In this document: in pieces, positions 1 to 19,000 of the stretch
How positions within the stretch are numbered: the stretch's first letter is position 1
Layout: each line of letters begins with the position of its first letter
The notes under the pieces: model-generated
Seen by the model: the letters and a program-made list of their open reading frames with translations, nothing else
Databases searched by the model: none
What the model was told of the DNA's origin: nothing
Position numbers and translations under genes: made by a program
From: Haliclona indistincta
Taxonomy: Eukaryota > Porifera > Demospongiae > Haplosclerida > Chalinidae
Direction of reading: 5' to 3'
Assembly: GCA_964017065.1 (NCBI GenBank)
Contig: OZ024783.1
Span: 16,254,561-16,318,560, forward strand
DNA: 64,000 nucleotides

Positions 1-82
1 TAATGTGATTAACACGTACATACAAATGTATACAGTATTGCAAAGGTACAGTGTCTGTTCTACTCTTGTGTGTACATGCGTA

Positions 83-252
83 TACAGTGGAACCTCTCTA
101 AGGCGGACACCATTGGGACCAACGAAAATCGTCCATTATAGAGAGGGTGTCCTCTGGTAAGGGGTTTATTATGCATTTTATTTTGGGATTCAATAAAATA
201 ATGTCCATTATAGAGGGATGAGGGGTGTCCGCTAAGAGGGGTTCCACTGTAT
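83..252. mobile_element. pogo/mariner-like MITE
   Basis: A 170-bp element has inverted ends starting TACAGTGGAACCTC and ending in the complement, GGTTCCACTGTA, flanked by TA. An internal direct motif (gtccattatagagagg) occurs twice. TIRs of the CAGTGGAACC type and TA target sites are typical of pogo/Tc1-mariner derivatives. There is no coding capacity, so it is non-autonomous. Confidence 0.75.
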
Positions 253-984
253 ACAGTGGTAAAATTACAAACTATAAAAACACAGTCGTTTTCTAGCAAA
301 CTAAAAAGACAAAAATTCTGTGATCAAAACCAAGACATGTAGAAGACATGCATGTACCTGTACTACATTTAATTTATATGTCATGTATCAAACAGTAATA
401 ATAATGAAGCACCAAAGGTGCAGATGCCTCGGTGGAATGCTACCATTTCACATACATTACATTACAAGCTTGCCGCATATCCTGGCACACACAACAGAGT
501 TATAGCATAGATAATATTACCCCATGTACGATTGTAGTGATCCTGCTACTTATGCAGCGTTCACTGCACTAATAAATAATTCTTCAGATTTAATGTGTGC
601 ATCACGTGCACGTTACCAGTGACCAAGCATGCATGCAGCCTTGTCATTGCACTATGAGATGAAGGGCGTGGCTCGCTCAGGCTCACGAAACACATCCTCA
701 TCACGCTGAAGCCAGGAATGAGCGACCGCTCTCTGGTTACTGGTTCAAGCTAAAATTAATATGCATCTTTCAACGTGTGCTCTACAGTTGAAAGATCTGC
801 ATCTAATAATTTTTGCTTTTCATTTTGCTTTTTACAAAATGAAAAGTGAAAGTGGAATGTCCGCTCTGGGCATTCCAGCCCGTACAGTAAGCAAAAAAAT
901 TATTGGCATATTATGTGCTGGTATGCTTCTATCGTTGATTGCCTAGCTGTATGATAAAACAAAACACATTAATTTTTATAATAA
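253..984. other. No gene seen; MITE fragment
   Basis: There are only short ORFs without family resemblance. Around 404-435 is the end of the dispersed ATGCCTCGGTGG repeat (gaagcaccaaaggtgcagatgcctcggtgg), truncated here. Confidence 0.5.
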
Positions 985-1281
985 AAACAGCCTTAACAGG
1001 TCAATGGATAGACCTCACTGAAGACCCCGGGACTACCGGCCTCCGGCCAGAGTGCTATCCAGAGCCAACAACTCAGGCAGCTGTGTGCTGACAGCTGCTT
1101 TCATAGTCATTATTGGGGAGGAATTCACACTGATCCCAGTCGCTCCTTCTTGCGAAGGGTGTGAACCCACGCCTCTGGTAGCACTCTCAATTAAAAAAGG
1201 TTTTTTGAATTTTTTTCAGCATAGTCTACCCGGGTACCCCATGTTACAAGGCTAACGCATTAGCCACTAAGCCAACCGGTC
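985..1281 (-). mobile_element. tRNA-derived SINE (minus strand)
   Basis: Read on the minus strand, 1281 down to about 1230 resembles a tRNA head: an A-box-like stretch (tggcttagtggctaatgcg) followed by a degenerate B-box region (gtacccgggta). A non-coding body follows down to about 985. This is the usual layout of a tRNA-derived SINE. Neither a tail nor target duplications were identified with certainty. Confidence 0.55.
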
Positions 1282-1538
1282 ACTTACAAATGTGGGCGTT
1301 TATCTGTATTATAAAGGTGGAGTTGCTAGGGTCAAATTTTTTGCTGAATAAGAATATGATAAACATTTGCCCAAGAGTAAAAAATGCACCATTGGTGAGG
1401 GCTATGCCTCGGTGGATGTTAAAATTCGAGCATATACAGCAAGTCATAACTATAGTGAATGTACATGTAAGCGGGGCGAGCCTGAGCGAAGAATTGTTAT
1501 TATGACTAATAGTATGAATTAATGCGAGATGATTTATT

Positions 1539-1916
1539 TTAGTAAGTTTTTTTTATAATTCTGATTTGTTGTAATGATTTTGTTGAAGAGTTTAAGAGGG
1601 TATAATAGCTTTTGTTGAAGCTTATAGATGATACAAAGTGTGTTGGATCGGTTTGAGCTGCTGGAGGAGGTGAAGGCTTTGGAGCGGATGGTACATATGC
1701 ACAGTATTGGTTTGTCATCGGGAGTTTATCTATAAGCAGACTAGTCTCCTCCGTCTGCTGAGGTGCTTCTTTGGCAGGTCGAGCCTCTTTACGTTCTCTG
1801 TCCTGCTCTCTCTGATTAGCCAGTCTCTCCTCTGCTAAAATTTGAGCATGTAATGCTATTAACTTAGTAGGATTCATATTCAGCTGCCAGCATTCAAATA
1901 GCAAAAGCAGAATCAC
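1539..1916 (-). CDS. Uncertain ORF overlapping a repeat
   Basis: A 125-codon open frame is rich in charged residues (AEERLANQREQDRERKEARP) and then proline (PSAPKPSPPPAAQ). It could be a 3' exon of the neighbouring ciliary gene. However, its first part (about 1850-1900) matches the dispersed ATGCCTCGGTGG repeat near 34,375-34,430, so part of the frame is repeat-derived. No splice link to the ciliary gene is needed, because that gene already has its own stop and polyA signal. Treat as doubtful. Confidence 0.2.
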   Translation of the reverse strand: MILLLLFECWQLNMNPTKLIALHAQILAEERLANQREQDRERKEARPAKEAPQQTEETSLLIDKLPMTNQYCAYVPSAPKPSPPPAAQTDPTHFVSSISFNKSYYTLLNSSTKSLQQIRIIKKTY

Positions 1917-2345
1917 TACGCAATTTTACAGTTACGCAATCAGAAGCCAAACAGTGCTGACCACATTGTAATTTTAATTTAACTGGGCGTGACTACAATG
2001 TCAGTAGCCTGCCGGGTTCTGGTTTATACAGGTAGCTTCCTCGCGCAGTTTCTACGGACCTGCGCTGCCATCCATTTAACCTACAAGCTACTAGGCAGTC
2101 TACTGTGGGTAGTTTTGTTTTCTGAGAAGTCCTGATCGTCAGGAAAAGCAAACCACGCCATAACTGAAAGCTTTGCATCGAACTTTCGCTGGTTCACAAC
2201 CGAGATAATATCGAGTTCTACCTGCATTGCAAGTTTCAGTGCTTACCTTTCAGCGTGGGCTGCAAAAATGGTGTAACAGACAGAAAGAACAGCAGACAAC
2301 ACGATTACTGTATGCCTCGTCGTTCCGCCCATCGAGGCATTATTT
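1850..2345. repeat. ATGCCTCGGTGG-family MITE copy
   Basis: This stretch matches, in inverted order, the element at 33,944-34,512, including the segments around gggcgtgactacaatgtcagta and aaccagaacccggcaggct. The outer end is a small hairpin, tgcctcgtcg...cgaggca, at 2313-2340. Confidence 0.55.
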
Positions 2346-2348
2346 ATT
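2343..2348 (-). promoter_or_regulatory. PolyA signal AATAAA
   Basis: On the minus strand AATAAA lies about 80 bases after the TAA of the ASH-domain gene. It sits at the edge of a repeat copy, so the gene's 3' end may be repeat-supplied. Confidence 0.4.
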
Positions 2349-2424
2349 GTAAAATTAATGGTTAACAAGGCTTAGAAATAATGTTACATCAATGTCTTAC
2401 ATGTGTACAATGTATGTGTGTGAT

Positions 2425-5400
2425 TTAAATGCACCTGAGCAGTACTCTACTGTCATGTGGTCGGATGCTAGCGGCCAGATCATTCACTTGAGCTGATCTC
2501 TTTCTCTTCTCTTCCTTGGTCTGCTCCATGACATTCTTCTCTCCTGTCCCTCTCAGAGGCACCATCACAGTCTCCACTACCACGCTCTCCCTCTCAAGCA
2601 CATCCACACACAGCTTCCCATCTAGACAACCCATCTGATGAGGCAAAAACGTCACCTCCACCGAAACAGATTTCTGCGGAGGTATTTTTCCGTGCTTTTG
2701 CGACACTTTGTAGTGGGCGGGGACACGGCATTTGAACGAGATCGGAAGAGTGTCTGAGTTATTGGTTAGCGTGAGTTGCTGGGATTGGGAGTGGTTGATG
2801 GGGGTGGGGCTAAATTGGAGACCAGTCTCCGGTATGAATGAGAGAGTGACAGGATGAGCAGAGGCTGTGACAGCAACCTCAAGTACGGAATCACCTCCTG
2901 CATGCATGGAGAAGAAGAGATACACAATGTGGTGTATAAGAGAATACTTCGTTAACATTAAGAACATTGTATTATGGTTTTATAATTATTATTAATTATT
3001 TTTAGAACAGATTAACCTACAGTCATGTAATACAGTACAGTACTGTCAGTACATGTACAGGTAGGGAAATTAATTTTTGCATGTTCCTAAAGATCCGAAA
3101 AAATCATTCATGATTCTTCCTACTCCTAGCATCCTAGCCTAGCCATCCATCCTAGCAATGTTTTATAGTAAGCTCGTAACAGTTTACACGCGCAAGCTAG
3201 TGATGAAAATGAAATCTTTTTATAGACAAAAAAATCTCAGCATTTTCAAAAGCTCTAGCTACAGTGTACAATGTAGCTTGCTTGCTCAAAAAGACTCAGA
3301 TTTTGGATTTTGTAATAACAGTGTAATTTTATGTAGGTCACGTACATGTAACAATAATGTACAATGCAGTATACAGTGTATAGGCTGGTCTACAAATTAC
3401 AATACGACTCTGTGGTTTGTGCTACATTGCGTTGCTAATTCAAACTGTACTGCAACGCGACACAAATATCTATAATAATAATATTATTATCATTCTGTGT
3501 TGCATTGATGCAACATAATTAATTTATTGTAACCAGCCTTATTCTGTATTACAGTACAGTTCTGTACCTCTCTCAGAGTCAGTGCTGGTGTGCTGTAGTT
3601 CAACAGTGTTAAACATGACTAGAATAGCATAGTCTCTCCTGCAGTACTGTCCCTGGTGATGAGACCAGCCCAAGGACGAGCACTGGAACGAGGGACAGAA
3701 TGAGAACTGGACCGCACGAGATTCATACGGACTCAGCGTGCCTTCACTAGGAGTGACCTACATTGTACAGACAACAAAACAACGAGACAGACAAAATGTA
3801 CAAAAAATTAATTATTATTATAATCAGTACACATACCGAACTAATTAAATACATGCAGATTATGAACATGGTACATGTAGGGCAGCTACAGCGGTTTTCA
3901 CGCTTCTTGCAAAATTTATTCGTAAACCGTGAAGCGTGAACCGTACAATATCAGCAATAAAACGGTGTCCAAGCGCTGTAGTACTGAATCTCATCGATGC
4001 AATGCATATAAAGAGACTTGTCATATGCATTGCATAGATGAGATTCAGTACTACTGCGTGTAGTTATTGCTGATAATGTACGGTTCACGCTTCACAGTTT
4101 ACAAATAAAATTTTGCAAGAAGCGTGAAAACCGCTGTATGAATCTTTCCGGATTTTTTTATTTCGAATAATGCACGAAAAAGACCTGTCAATCAATCTGC
4201 AATTTGTATTGTGCTCAAAATCCGACCTCACAACTTTGACTTTTAAAATAAAAGACTAACGTAATAGACTAAAATAGTCTAGATCGAGTGAGATGCTTAC
4301 AGTGATTAGCTCATTGATAGGAGGGGCCTGTCCTTGTTCTCTCCAGCTAGCTTGGTGTAGTCCACCTGATGTGGTAGCCTTCGCTATACTGCTACTAACA
4401 TCAGCACCCTGCAGCAATACCACCAGAGAGACACAAAGAGAACAAAACATAAAATTAGTATTAATTATAATAAAACCTTTACATGTAACAGTGTCGATTT
4501 TTCATTTACAAAAAATGACTACATACAAATACAATAATTTTTTATTAATAATTCGGAGGGTAAAATTTTTGACAAATTGACCTGGATTTTGCGTTGTGGT
4601 GGATTTGATTCTGGCACCCAGCGCCTGGTTCATGTATACATGTATGTACTACAGTAATAGTAAAACCGAATATTTTGGTGGAAGCTCGCTAATTCGGCAA
4701 TATTTTCCCGGCAAATTGACAGCTATATGGTACAGTATATGTAATGAACATACATGTTCAGTTCCAGGGCAGTGTGTGTCGATGGTGGTGATATAGCTGG
4801 TGGTAGCTGGACTATCATTGTACAGCATCATGACGCTGGATCTAGTCATCCCATAGTAAGCTGGTCCCAGGTGGACCACAGGTGCTGCGGTGAGGGAGGA
4901 GGGCTCCTTGAGGACTAGACGCCGCTGGACGATGCTAGCAGTGATGGTGACCTCGACAGGCGGAGCTGTAGTATTAGTAGTGTGTAGGCTGAGGGAGAGC
5001 AGGAGGAAGGGAGTGAGAGAGAAGGATAGAAAAGAGAAAAAGAAAGGAAAGAGGAAGGATGGGAAGAGTGTGAGATCATTGTAGCCTAAGTGAGAGAGTA
5101 AGTGAGCAAGTGAGTGAGTGAGTGAGTGGGTGAGTGAGTGAATGAGTGAGCAAGTGAGTGAGTGAGTGAGTGAGTGAGTGAGTGAGTGAGTGAGTGAGTG
5201 AGCAGTGAGTGAGAGTGAGTGAGTGGATGATGAGTGAGTGAGTGAGTGAGTGAGTGAGTGAGTGAGTGAGTGAGTGAGTGAGTGAGTGAGTGAGTGAGTG
5301 AGTGAGTGAGTGAGTGAGTAAGTGAGTGAGTGAGCAAGTGAGTGAGTGAGTGAATGAGTGAGTGAGCAGTGAGTGAGTGAGCAGTGAGTGAGTGAGTGAG

Positions 5401-6753
5401 TGAGTGAGTGAGTGAGTGAGTGAGTGAGTGAGTGAGCAGTGAGTGAGAGTGAGTGGATGATGAGTGAGTGAGTGAGTGAGTGAGTGAGTGAGTGAGTGAG
5501 TGAGTGAGTGAGTGAGTGAGTGAGTGAGTGAGTGAGTAAGTGAGTGAGTGAGCAAGTGAGTGAGTGAGTGAATGAGTGAGTGAGCAGTGAGTGAGTGAGC
5601 AGTGAGTGAGTGAGTGGGTGAGTGAATGAGTGAGTGAGTGAGTGAGTGAGTGAGTGAGCAATGAGTGAGTGAGTGGATGAGTGAGTGAGTGGATGATGAG
5701 TGAGTGAGTGAGTGAGTGAGCAGTGAGTGAGTGAGTGAGTGAGTGAGTGAGTGAGTGAGTGAGTGAGTGAGTGAGTGAGCAGTGAGTGAGTGAGTGAGCA
5801 GTGAGTGAGTGAGTGAGTGAGTGTGAGTGAGTGAGTGGGTGAGTGAGTGAGCAGTGAGTGAGTGAGTGAGTGAGTGAGTGAGTGAGTGAGTGAGTGGATG
5901 AGTGAGAAAGTGGATGAGTGAGAAAGTGGATGAGTGAGTGAGCCTGAATGAAGAATACAGTTGTCTGTTACATATGCTTACAGCAACTTCTGCTTAAGAT
6001 CTCCAACCTCTCTACACAAGAGTTGAACCTGCATGTGAAGATAAATATCAATGGACTAGACTGAAGCTTGCCCCAAAGCACTAGGTCACCTTGATTTCTT
6101 GTGATGCGCTAGGTGCAATCTCACCCTCTAATGGAGCAACAGAGAGACTAGGAGGCAAAGGACAGGGAGAGCTAGTGAGCTGGAATGAGCTAGCAGCAGT
6201 GCCTATGTTAGATATGGTGAATGAAGTTGAGGCTGTCTGGTTAGCCATCACCAGGCAACCGAACTTGACAACAGAGGGAGAGACTGTGAGTAGAGGAAAT
6301 GGTGGCTCCCTGAAAGAGAAAATAAAGCATTAACGGTTACCATTGCGAGGTCTCTCTCTCTCTCTCTTCTCACCCCATCACTGGTACTGTCAGCACCATC
6401 TTCTCGTCAGCATACACTTCCAACCGTCCCTCGTGAACGTGGCGATCATTCTCTTCATTTAAATCAGCCTCTTTGTCCGGACTGTACTGTACTATTACGG
6501 GTAGCTTCAGCCCGGCAGCAACAACACGCTCACTAGTGCTGGAAACCAGACGAAAGGCCTGCAAGAAAACACAAAGATTGACCCACGGTGTTGATCGATA
6601 AGAATGGCGACCAACCTTGTTGCTCTGTTTAGCAATAGCTACTCGTAGCTTCTTAGACAAACCGGCTCTGTTGTGCAGGTAGAAGGTCTCCTGTTTCTTA
6701 CGATTCTCATTGACGAAACGAACCAGATCCGTGGAGAACTCCACAGCAGCCAT
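2425..6753 (-). CDS. ASH/MSP-domain ciliary-type protein (HYDIN/CFAP47-like group)
   Basis: The model joins exons complement(6616..6753, 6374..6558, 6090..6309, 5982..6028, 4754..4988, 4301..4408, 3568..3757, 2425..2897). All junctions are gt/ag, phases agree, and 531 residues result. The sequence shows repeated Ig-like ASH/MSP segments: about residues 60-107 (RLEVYADEKMVLTVPVMG), 110-180 (PSVVKFGCLVMANQTASTSF) and 390-480 (LQFSPTPI, then VTFLPHQMGCLDGKL, VPLRGTG). Such repeats are known in axonemal and basal-body proteins (HYDIN, CFAP47, CFAP65, CFAP74). Which family member this is cannot be told. The start ATG was chosen because it opens the conserved frame and faces YRDC. One intron (4989-5981) is mostly a GTGA satellite, and another carries a palindromic MITE. 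The 3' end could extend by splicing at the CAG/gtgcat near 2433. Confidence 0.75.
2968..3567. other. Intron sequence, AT-rich, nothing recognised
   Basis: Intron of the ASH-domain gene between 3568 and 2897. It has only short unsupported ORFs and many tacagtac/tgtacatgta repeats. Confidence 0.5.
3887..4137. mobile_element. Palindromic MITE in a ciliary-gene intron
   Basis: Two arms of about 110 bases are near-perfect inverse copies. The outer ends are tacagcggttttcacgcttc and gaagcgtgaaaaccgctgta, and the inner part reads tactgaatctcat/atgagattcagta. The ends carry no ORF. It lies wholly in the intron between 4301 and 3757. Confidence 0.8.
5085..5945. repeat. (GTGA)n satellite, about 860 bp
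   Basis: This is a long array of the tetramer gtga/tgag. It is interrupted by larger-order units (gagcagtgagtga, gtggatgatgagtga, gagtaagtgag) that repeat with a period of roughly 240 bp at about 5210-5450 and 5450-5680. Because the unit is a tetramer it gives spurious long SLTH-repeat frames. It sits inside an intron of the ASH-domain gene. Confidence 0.95.
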
Positions 6754-6979
6754 TTTGTGGCGCGCACAGTTAGCGGCGTTGCTAAGAAACGCGTAAAATT
6801 GATCACAATCACGCGTTTTTAGAATAAACGGTATAGGTGGGGCTTGCACATTCCACGTGTTGCACACTAATTGTGCAAGAGCCCTATCACGGGCTGTATA
6901 GCAGTATTTGATGCTGCCCCGTGTTTGCTGCTCAAAAAGACTTGTGCGGAGATACAGAGAGCTCTTACACACGAGGCAA
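6754..6979. promoter_or_regulatory. Shared head-to-head promoter, ASH gene / YRDC
   Basis: Only 226 bases separate the start codons of two divergently transcribed genes. The interval has no obvious TATA box next to either start and contains an inverted CACGTG-like motif (cacgtg at 6854-6859). A bidirectional promoter is inferred from spacing alone. Confidence 0.5.
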
Positions 6980-12821
<5,842 letters not shown>

Positions 12822-13049
12822 CAGACTACATAATTATTGAAGCTACAATCAATTTTTAATAGATTCGTGTTGCTAACTGAATCATGCATTTGTTAAGTGT
12901 TGGTGTCTTAATATTATCATTTGACATAATTATTCTGCAAGAAAATAATTTTAGGCTTGCAGAAACATTCGCATTATTGCTGCGTCGACGGTGCACGTGG
13001 TCTGATCGTATAAATTTGACCACGACTCGAACGAGGGGACACTTGCGAG

Positions 13050-16000
13050 ATGAGCTGCGAGGCGCGTGCTCGGCACGGCCACATAGCTGCTACCATTGGT
13101 GAAAAGTTCTATTTATGGGGCGGAAGGACCCTAAATACCGACGACCTATCTCATGATGGTCCTGATAAGCGAGCTATCAACTCAGTGATTGATATACTGG
13201 ACGTGAAGGTATGCATGGTGAATGTGCCGCCGGTTCAGTCGTTTTTGTCCACTATATTGCATGACATAGGCTTAATAATCTGAATTCTAGCAAGTATTGT
13301 TTTCTACAGTAGAAAATTGTGTATTGTTAATTTGTACTCATGTCTGTGACAAAAGTAAATAATAATAATTGCATGCACAGCGCTTCGAGCTGCAATATGA
13401 CACACGATGATACATCATCAGAGCGAATTATTTCAGGTGAATGAGCATATACCATCACGGGTAAGACATTAATAAACATCACCATAAAACCTCTGTGTGG
13501 CTCGTATTAAACTCTGCACTAAAGTTTCTGTTTTAGCGCTAGCCTTCACTCATCAAGTGAAGCCGAGTTCAGTACTCTGCCTGATTTTGCAAAACTTCTA
13601 AACCCAGACTGAAACCACTCAGATATTATGTCAATGTCTCAGCCAGCTCATTGCATAATTATGCATCTTTAATTTTATACACACTAACGCTGTAACAAGC
13701 AGTGCTTAGGTGACATGATGGTAGGTACCGAATTGCATGCTCACTGCAGCTATCTGCATGGATACCAATTCCAGTATGCTGGGGAAGATGCATTAGTGCA
13801 GTTGAAAATTAATGTGATATTTTAAAGACAATTTCTTATCTCAAAAACTTTGTAACATTAACCAGAGCTCCTCATTTACTGGCTAGAAAATAATAACCAC
13901 TTCAGTTAGCAATAACAAAATAATATTGTTGCAGAATGATTGCATATTATACCCTAAACCGAATTAAAAGAAAACCCTAAAACGAAATCTTAACACACTA
14001 AGGGTTTGTTCACACTGGGCACAGAATGCGAATTTGTTGTGCATGAGAACTAAAGTAGGCGTGTTGTTGCCGCACATGTGTGGCGCAACAAGCGCTTCTC
14101 TTTGCTGAGCTCTTGTCTATGTGGTTGTGGCACTATTAGCTGAAGTACTGATGCTACGATGGCTTTTGTTGGGTGCTATTATGCTAGGATGCTGCACCTT
14201 GTGGGTGTGGTCAGTGCCAGAAGTAGATTCAGTTTCGTAGTGTGAACGCGAGCAAGTGGATTGAAATTTTCATCAAATTCACATCAAATTCGCTTTTGCC
14301 AATTTTGTTACCGAACCGGTCTCAAACTGGATTCAGTGTGAGCACACCTTAAAACTAATATCTAAAAAATGCACTAAACTAAAATATCGGTCCCATAAAA
14401 ATTGACTAGGAGTCAACAGAATGAGAATCGATGAAATGGGCGTGTCTGAGTGAATAGCATATGTGAAAGAATTTTCTCTCAGTCGACAAAGCACTGCATG
14501 TACTCGCTATAGTACTTCCCAAAGTTATCACTTTGGCTAATAATATTCATATTAATTTGCTGATAGAAAACAGAAAGGGTGAGATTTTTGAGTAAACCTC
14601 AACAGAAATGATACAGGGTGTGCATCCAATGGTTACTTATGCTATGCCTAGACACCATGGGTTTTGTGGTTGCCATGGTATACAGAAATAATTAGAACTC
14701 AATTGACTAATGTTCAGCTACATGTGTCATAGTTGGAATTTTAAGTGATAAGCTTCGTATACATACTAAAATTTCAAATTTCAATTTTTCAAATTTCCCT
14801 ATCTACAGTACGTGAATGTTGTTGTGTACACCTACAGGAGTGGAAATGGCAGCAGAAGCACACTACAGGACCGGCTCCACTTGGTGTAGATGGCTGTGCA
14901 TTCACTGTAGTGGGCAAGAGATTAGTGGTATATGGTGGCCACTGTGGACATGGCGCTTGTTACCATAACTCTCTGCATGAGCTAAGTACGACTTCTCTCG
15001 AATGGACAGTGCTGGCCCCCAGTGAAACTGAGAGAGCTCCAATGAAGAAGCATAGCTGTGGTATAGCAGTATACAATACCGACGGGCTATGTGTATTTGG
15101 TGGGTATGGCCTACTGACCACAGGCACTCACCTAACTGCTCAGTATGAGAACGAGGCCACCTATACTAAAGTGAACAACGAACTTGCAACTGGCTATACA
15201 AATGAGCTCCACATATTTAAATCAGGTGAGCACTTAATAGTATGTTGTACATGTATGTATGTTTATTTTAAGGTGCTGGGTAGGCCACTTTTAATGTGAT
15301 TTTATACTTTTCCAGCAATGAAGACGTGCTCCAATGTGCATATATCAATAGGCATTGATTACAGCATTTTTTAGCCTCGCAATGTTAACCACTTCAATGC
15401 AATTCTGCAATCTGATTGGTCCATATGTGACAGGTGTACTTAATCCTGTCAGGAGCCCATCGAGACGACATGCGCAAGGGAGCATGCAACTCTGTATACG
15501 GCGAAATCCAAACATGGCTGCCCATTCTATTTTTAGTCACTCCATGCAGTCCTTATACGGTCAATATGGCTGGGGCTGAACATAGTTTATTCTGGGGATA
15601 AAATGAATCGCTATTTTTAAAACTTGACAGCCATGTTTGGATTTCACCGTATACACTAAGTAGAACAGAGTTGCATGTTCCCTCGCTGGCTTCGCCGGCT
15701 CGATATGCTCCTGATCCTGTATATGTATTATACCTGTGGTTTCACTTATTAGAGATGCACGGCAGTGCATCCCTCTGTAGTGATGGATGGAAAACACAAG
15801 ATGGCAGCTACAATGCATTTTATTAGGGTTAAAACGCTCACATGGTACGTGTCTAAAGGCACTTAGATCTGCTCTCTGGCGTTGCCCCAACTGTACAGGG
15901 CCCATAGTCACTAGTTAACCCTCGGCGCATGCGCAAGGGTTACGGTACTTTGCTTTGTCACTCACTCGTTCGTTCATTTAATTATTGTTTGTAAATACAT

Positions 16001-19000
16001 ATCGTACTGCAAGTATAATAGACTGCATGATGTCTATCTGCAGAGTGCTGGTCCAGCCCTACTGCATCAGGAAGCCCTCCTCCTCCATGTGCTAATTTTT
16101 CATTCATTATGATCTCAGAAGATAGGGTGGTTATGTTTGGAGGACACAGTCCTGTGTTGAGAATGGACACTCTATATACTCTTGTACTATCAACATTGGT
16201 TAGACTTCCTTCTGTCATCTTCCTTTTTATCATTATTATTTCCTTCTCTTTCTCTTCTTTGGCTTATCCTGTGGCTTTTTCCACTGTTGAGAGTCTCCAC
16301 CACTTTCTTTGCCATATAGCTAGCAGCTCAGCAACCAATGCATGCATGGGATAGATTGGGTAGATCACATTCATAATCTGCTTTGCAAGAGCATTCGGTT
16401 GATACTATATTCATAAAAATCTATCTGCATAAAATAAATTGATAACTATTTTTGTGTGCATTTACAAACCACAAATCACATGACTGCATATGCAATTTTT
16501 CTGAGTTGAACGCAGTTGCAGTAATGTATAGTATCAATCCGTGTTATCATTCTTTGTCATCTCCTTGTTGCATGATTGTGGGCAAGTGCAGCTCTACCAT
16601 CCTTGTACATGTATCCTTTTGGATATCCTTGCATTTTCTAAAATTGATTTTACTGTAGTATTATTTTTTGCAATAGCATTGGATCAAAGTATCAAGAGCA
16701 GATGATACAACTATCCCATGGCCTGTTGGGAGAGATGGACACTCCTCATGTCTCTTAGCAGGTCCTCTCACTGGTCACCAGCACCCAGTAACAATGATGA
16801 TAGGGGGATTGGACGATGATCAAGTCACTCTGAATGATTTATGGATTAGAAGTGAAGAGACATGGAAGAAGGTATGTCCTGGAATATGAATGATGTACTT
16901 TGTATCTGACTAGTAGATGTATATGTAGGTTATACACCGAGGTAGAGGTGTATATGGGAATTTGGATACTGAGGGGAATCCAATTTCACATATGCACCGA
17001 AACTGAGGTTTATAACCGGTTAAAATTGACTTACCTGGAGGGAAAATAGCACTGTTGTACCATCAAGCTACCTGAAACGGCGCAGAAGATACAAATAGCG
17101 TGATAAACGACGCTTAATTTGCTGCCTAGTGCACGGTGGCGCCTTGTTTTTTACACCCGCCCATGCACCAGGTAAATACACGAATTTGGATACCTCATTA
17201 CATCATATCATAGTTTAAATGGCAGTATGGGATTGGTTGGTGTTTGCAGGAGCCGGTTGAGTATGTATGTAATGTTTTGAGCATTCATTTCACAAGTCAA
17301 TACATAGTTCTAAAATTAAACATTATTTTTTGTCTTTAATGAGTTTTCGTCAAAATTTGCAAATCTGGCTAGAAATGCTCCAAAAGTGTTGAAAATGAAC
17401 TCTAAGTGTTCTAGATATCATTTTGAGACAGTTTCTGTAAGAAATAGAGGGTGAATGATTTCAAGGAGCTTAACCCTTTAATTACTAAATTATCCAGCTG
17501 AATTTTTAACCTCGTAAATGCTGACCACTTCTCTCGTGAATATCTCGTGTGTCTTTTGTGCTACTGGTCTCGAATTTGCGTCCTTTTATGCCAGTGAGTA
17601 GCCGCAATTGCCCACACTCAAGTCGGTCAATATGCCCCTCCCACTTCGAAAGTGAAGCCGATAAAGTGCAACGACCTCGTCAAATTTTGCTCAAAGTTAG
17701 TACTTTGGGGCTGGCTGCTGAAAAGTACACACAAATAGCAGTGGTTTTGGTGAGTGCAAAATGTAGCCCAGATCATAGAGAATGCACAAAAATGTGTTTA
17801 CGAGCACTCTGAAGCCATAAAATGTCCACATTTTCTTGGCAACCATTTTGTTTTGCCTAAAATGTTGTGAAATTTGCACTGAAGCCATAGAAATGCCGTC
17901 GCCATAACGTTTGGCGCAGGGGGCGCGCTGAAAACCGGTCAATTCTTTGCGGTTATTTGTATTCTTCAATTTGGCTTAATTTTGGGATAATTATTTTAAC
18001 ACTTTTTGAGAAAGTTATGGTGTCTGAAGTATGTATGTTGCCAAAAGGCAACAATAGGGGTTAAAGGGTTAAGGTGGCGGGTACAGGAATTACAATAAAA
18101 AAATATTCATAAGAAAATACGGGAATGTGCGGCAAATATACAAAATTTTTGCTGGTTAATTAAAATGGTTAGATAACATTGTGGTTTTCAACTTTTGGTA
18201 GCTCCATAAAAGTACGCGGATTATTATACACACTTTTATTATGACGCCTGATGTTCGCAATTTTTTGTTAATTCCAGATCTGATAGTTTCAAGATGTGCA
18301 GCCTGGTGTTCTTCGTGGGACTATGCATGCATTTTAATCATGATAACTTTTTGCTCGTGTTATGCTCGCCAGAGTGGTGCGTGGGCGTTCACGATCGCTC
18401 GGTTGGCGGCCTTAGAAGCTGAGGATCGGCTAATCAATGCATAGTCTCATGACCAGGTATATAACAAAGCTCTGTAGTGAATAATAGCTAGATCAAATGT
18501 TGTCTGTAAAACTGAGCCGTCACAAACCACCCCGTTTTTTAGTGATGAGCTACAAGCGTTGATTCTTATTCGTAGCGCTGCATATTAATTTTTACATACA
18601 GTAAGTATACAATAATACAAATGTGTGGTGTAGGTTTTCTTCTTCTGACCTGTACAGAAAGTAAAAAATACGGTTAGCAAAAAGTCATTCGCTAATGATA
18701 TTCATGCACACCCGCCACCTTAAGAATTGTGTTGTACAGTTAACTTTGTTCGTATAACTATAATAGTCAATCATTCCCCACAGGTCACTGTTGACGATAA
18801 CACAACGATTGAGAGGCAAGATCATACCATTGCAACCATCACTATCAGCTCCACTCTGGTAGTGGGGATTGTGTTTGGCGGTCTGGATAAAACTTTTCAA
18901 GATTTGGCAGACACTGTTGTGCTGGAGTTTGGTGAGCACGTGTAACTTTAAAGTATCCTTTATCTCAGATACAGTACATGAATAACCAAAACCAACGTAA

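Noticed and set aside
5076..5661. Long SLTH-repeat ORFs on the minus strand
   Set aside because: They are translations of the GTGA tetramer satellite, which stays open in several frames.
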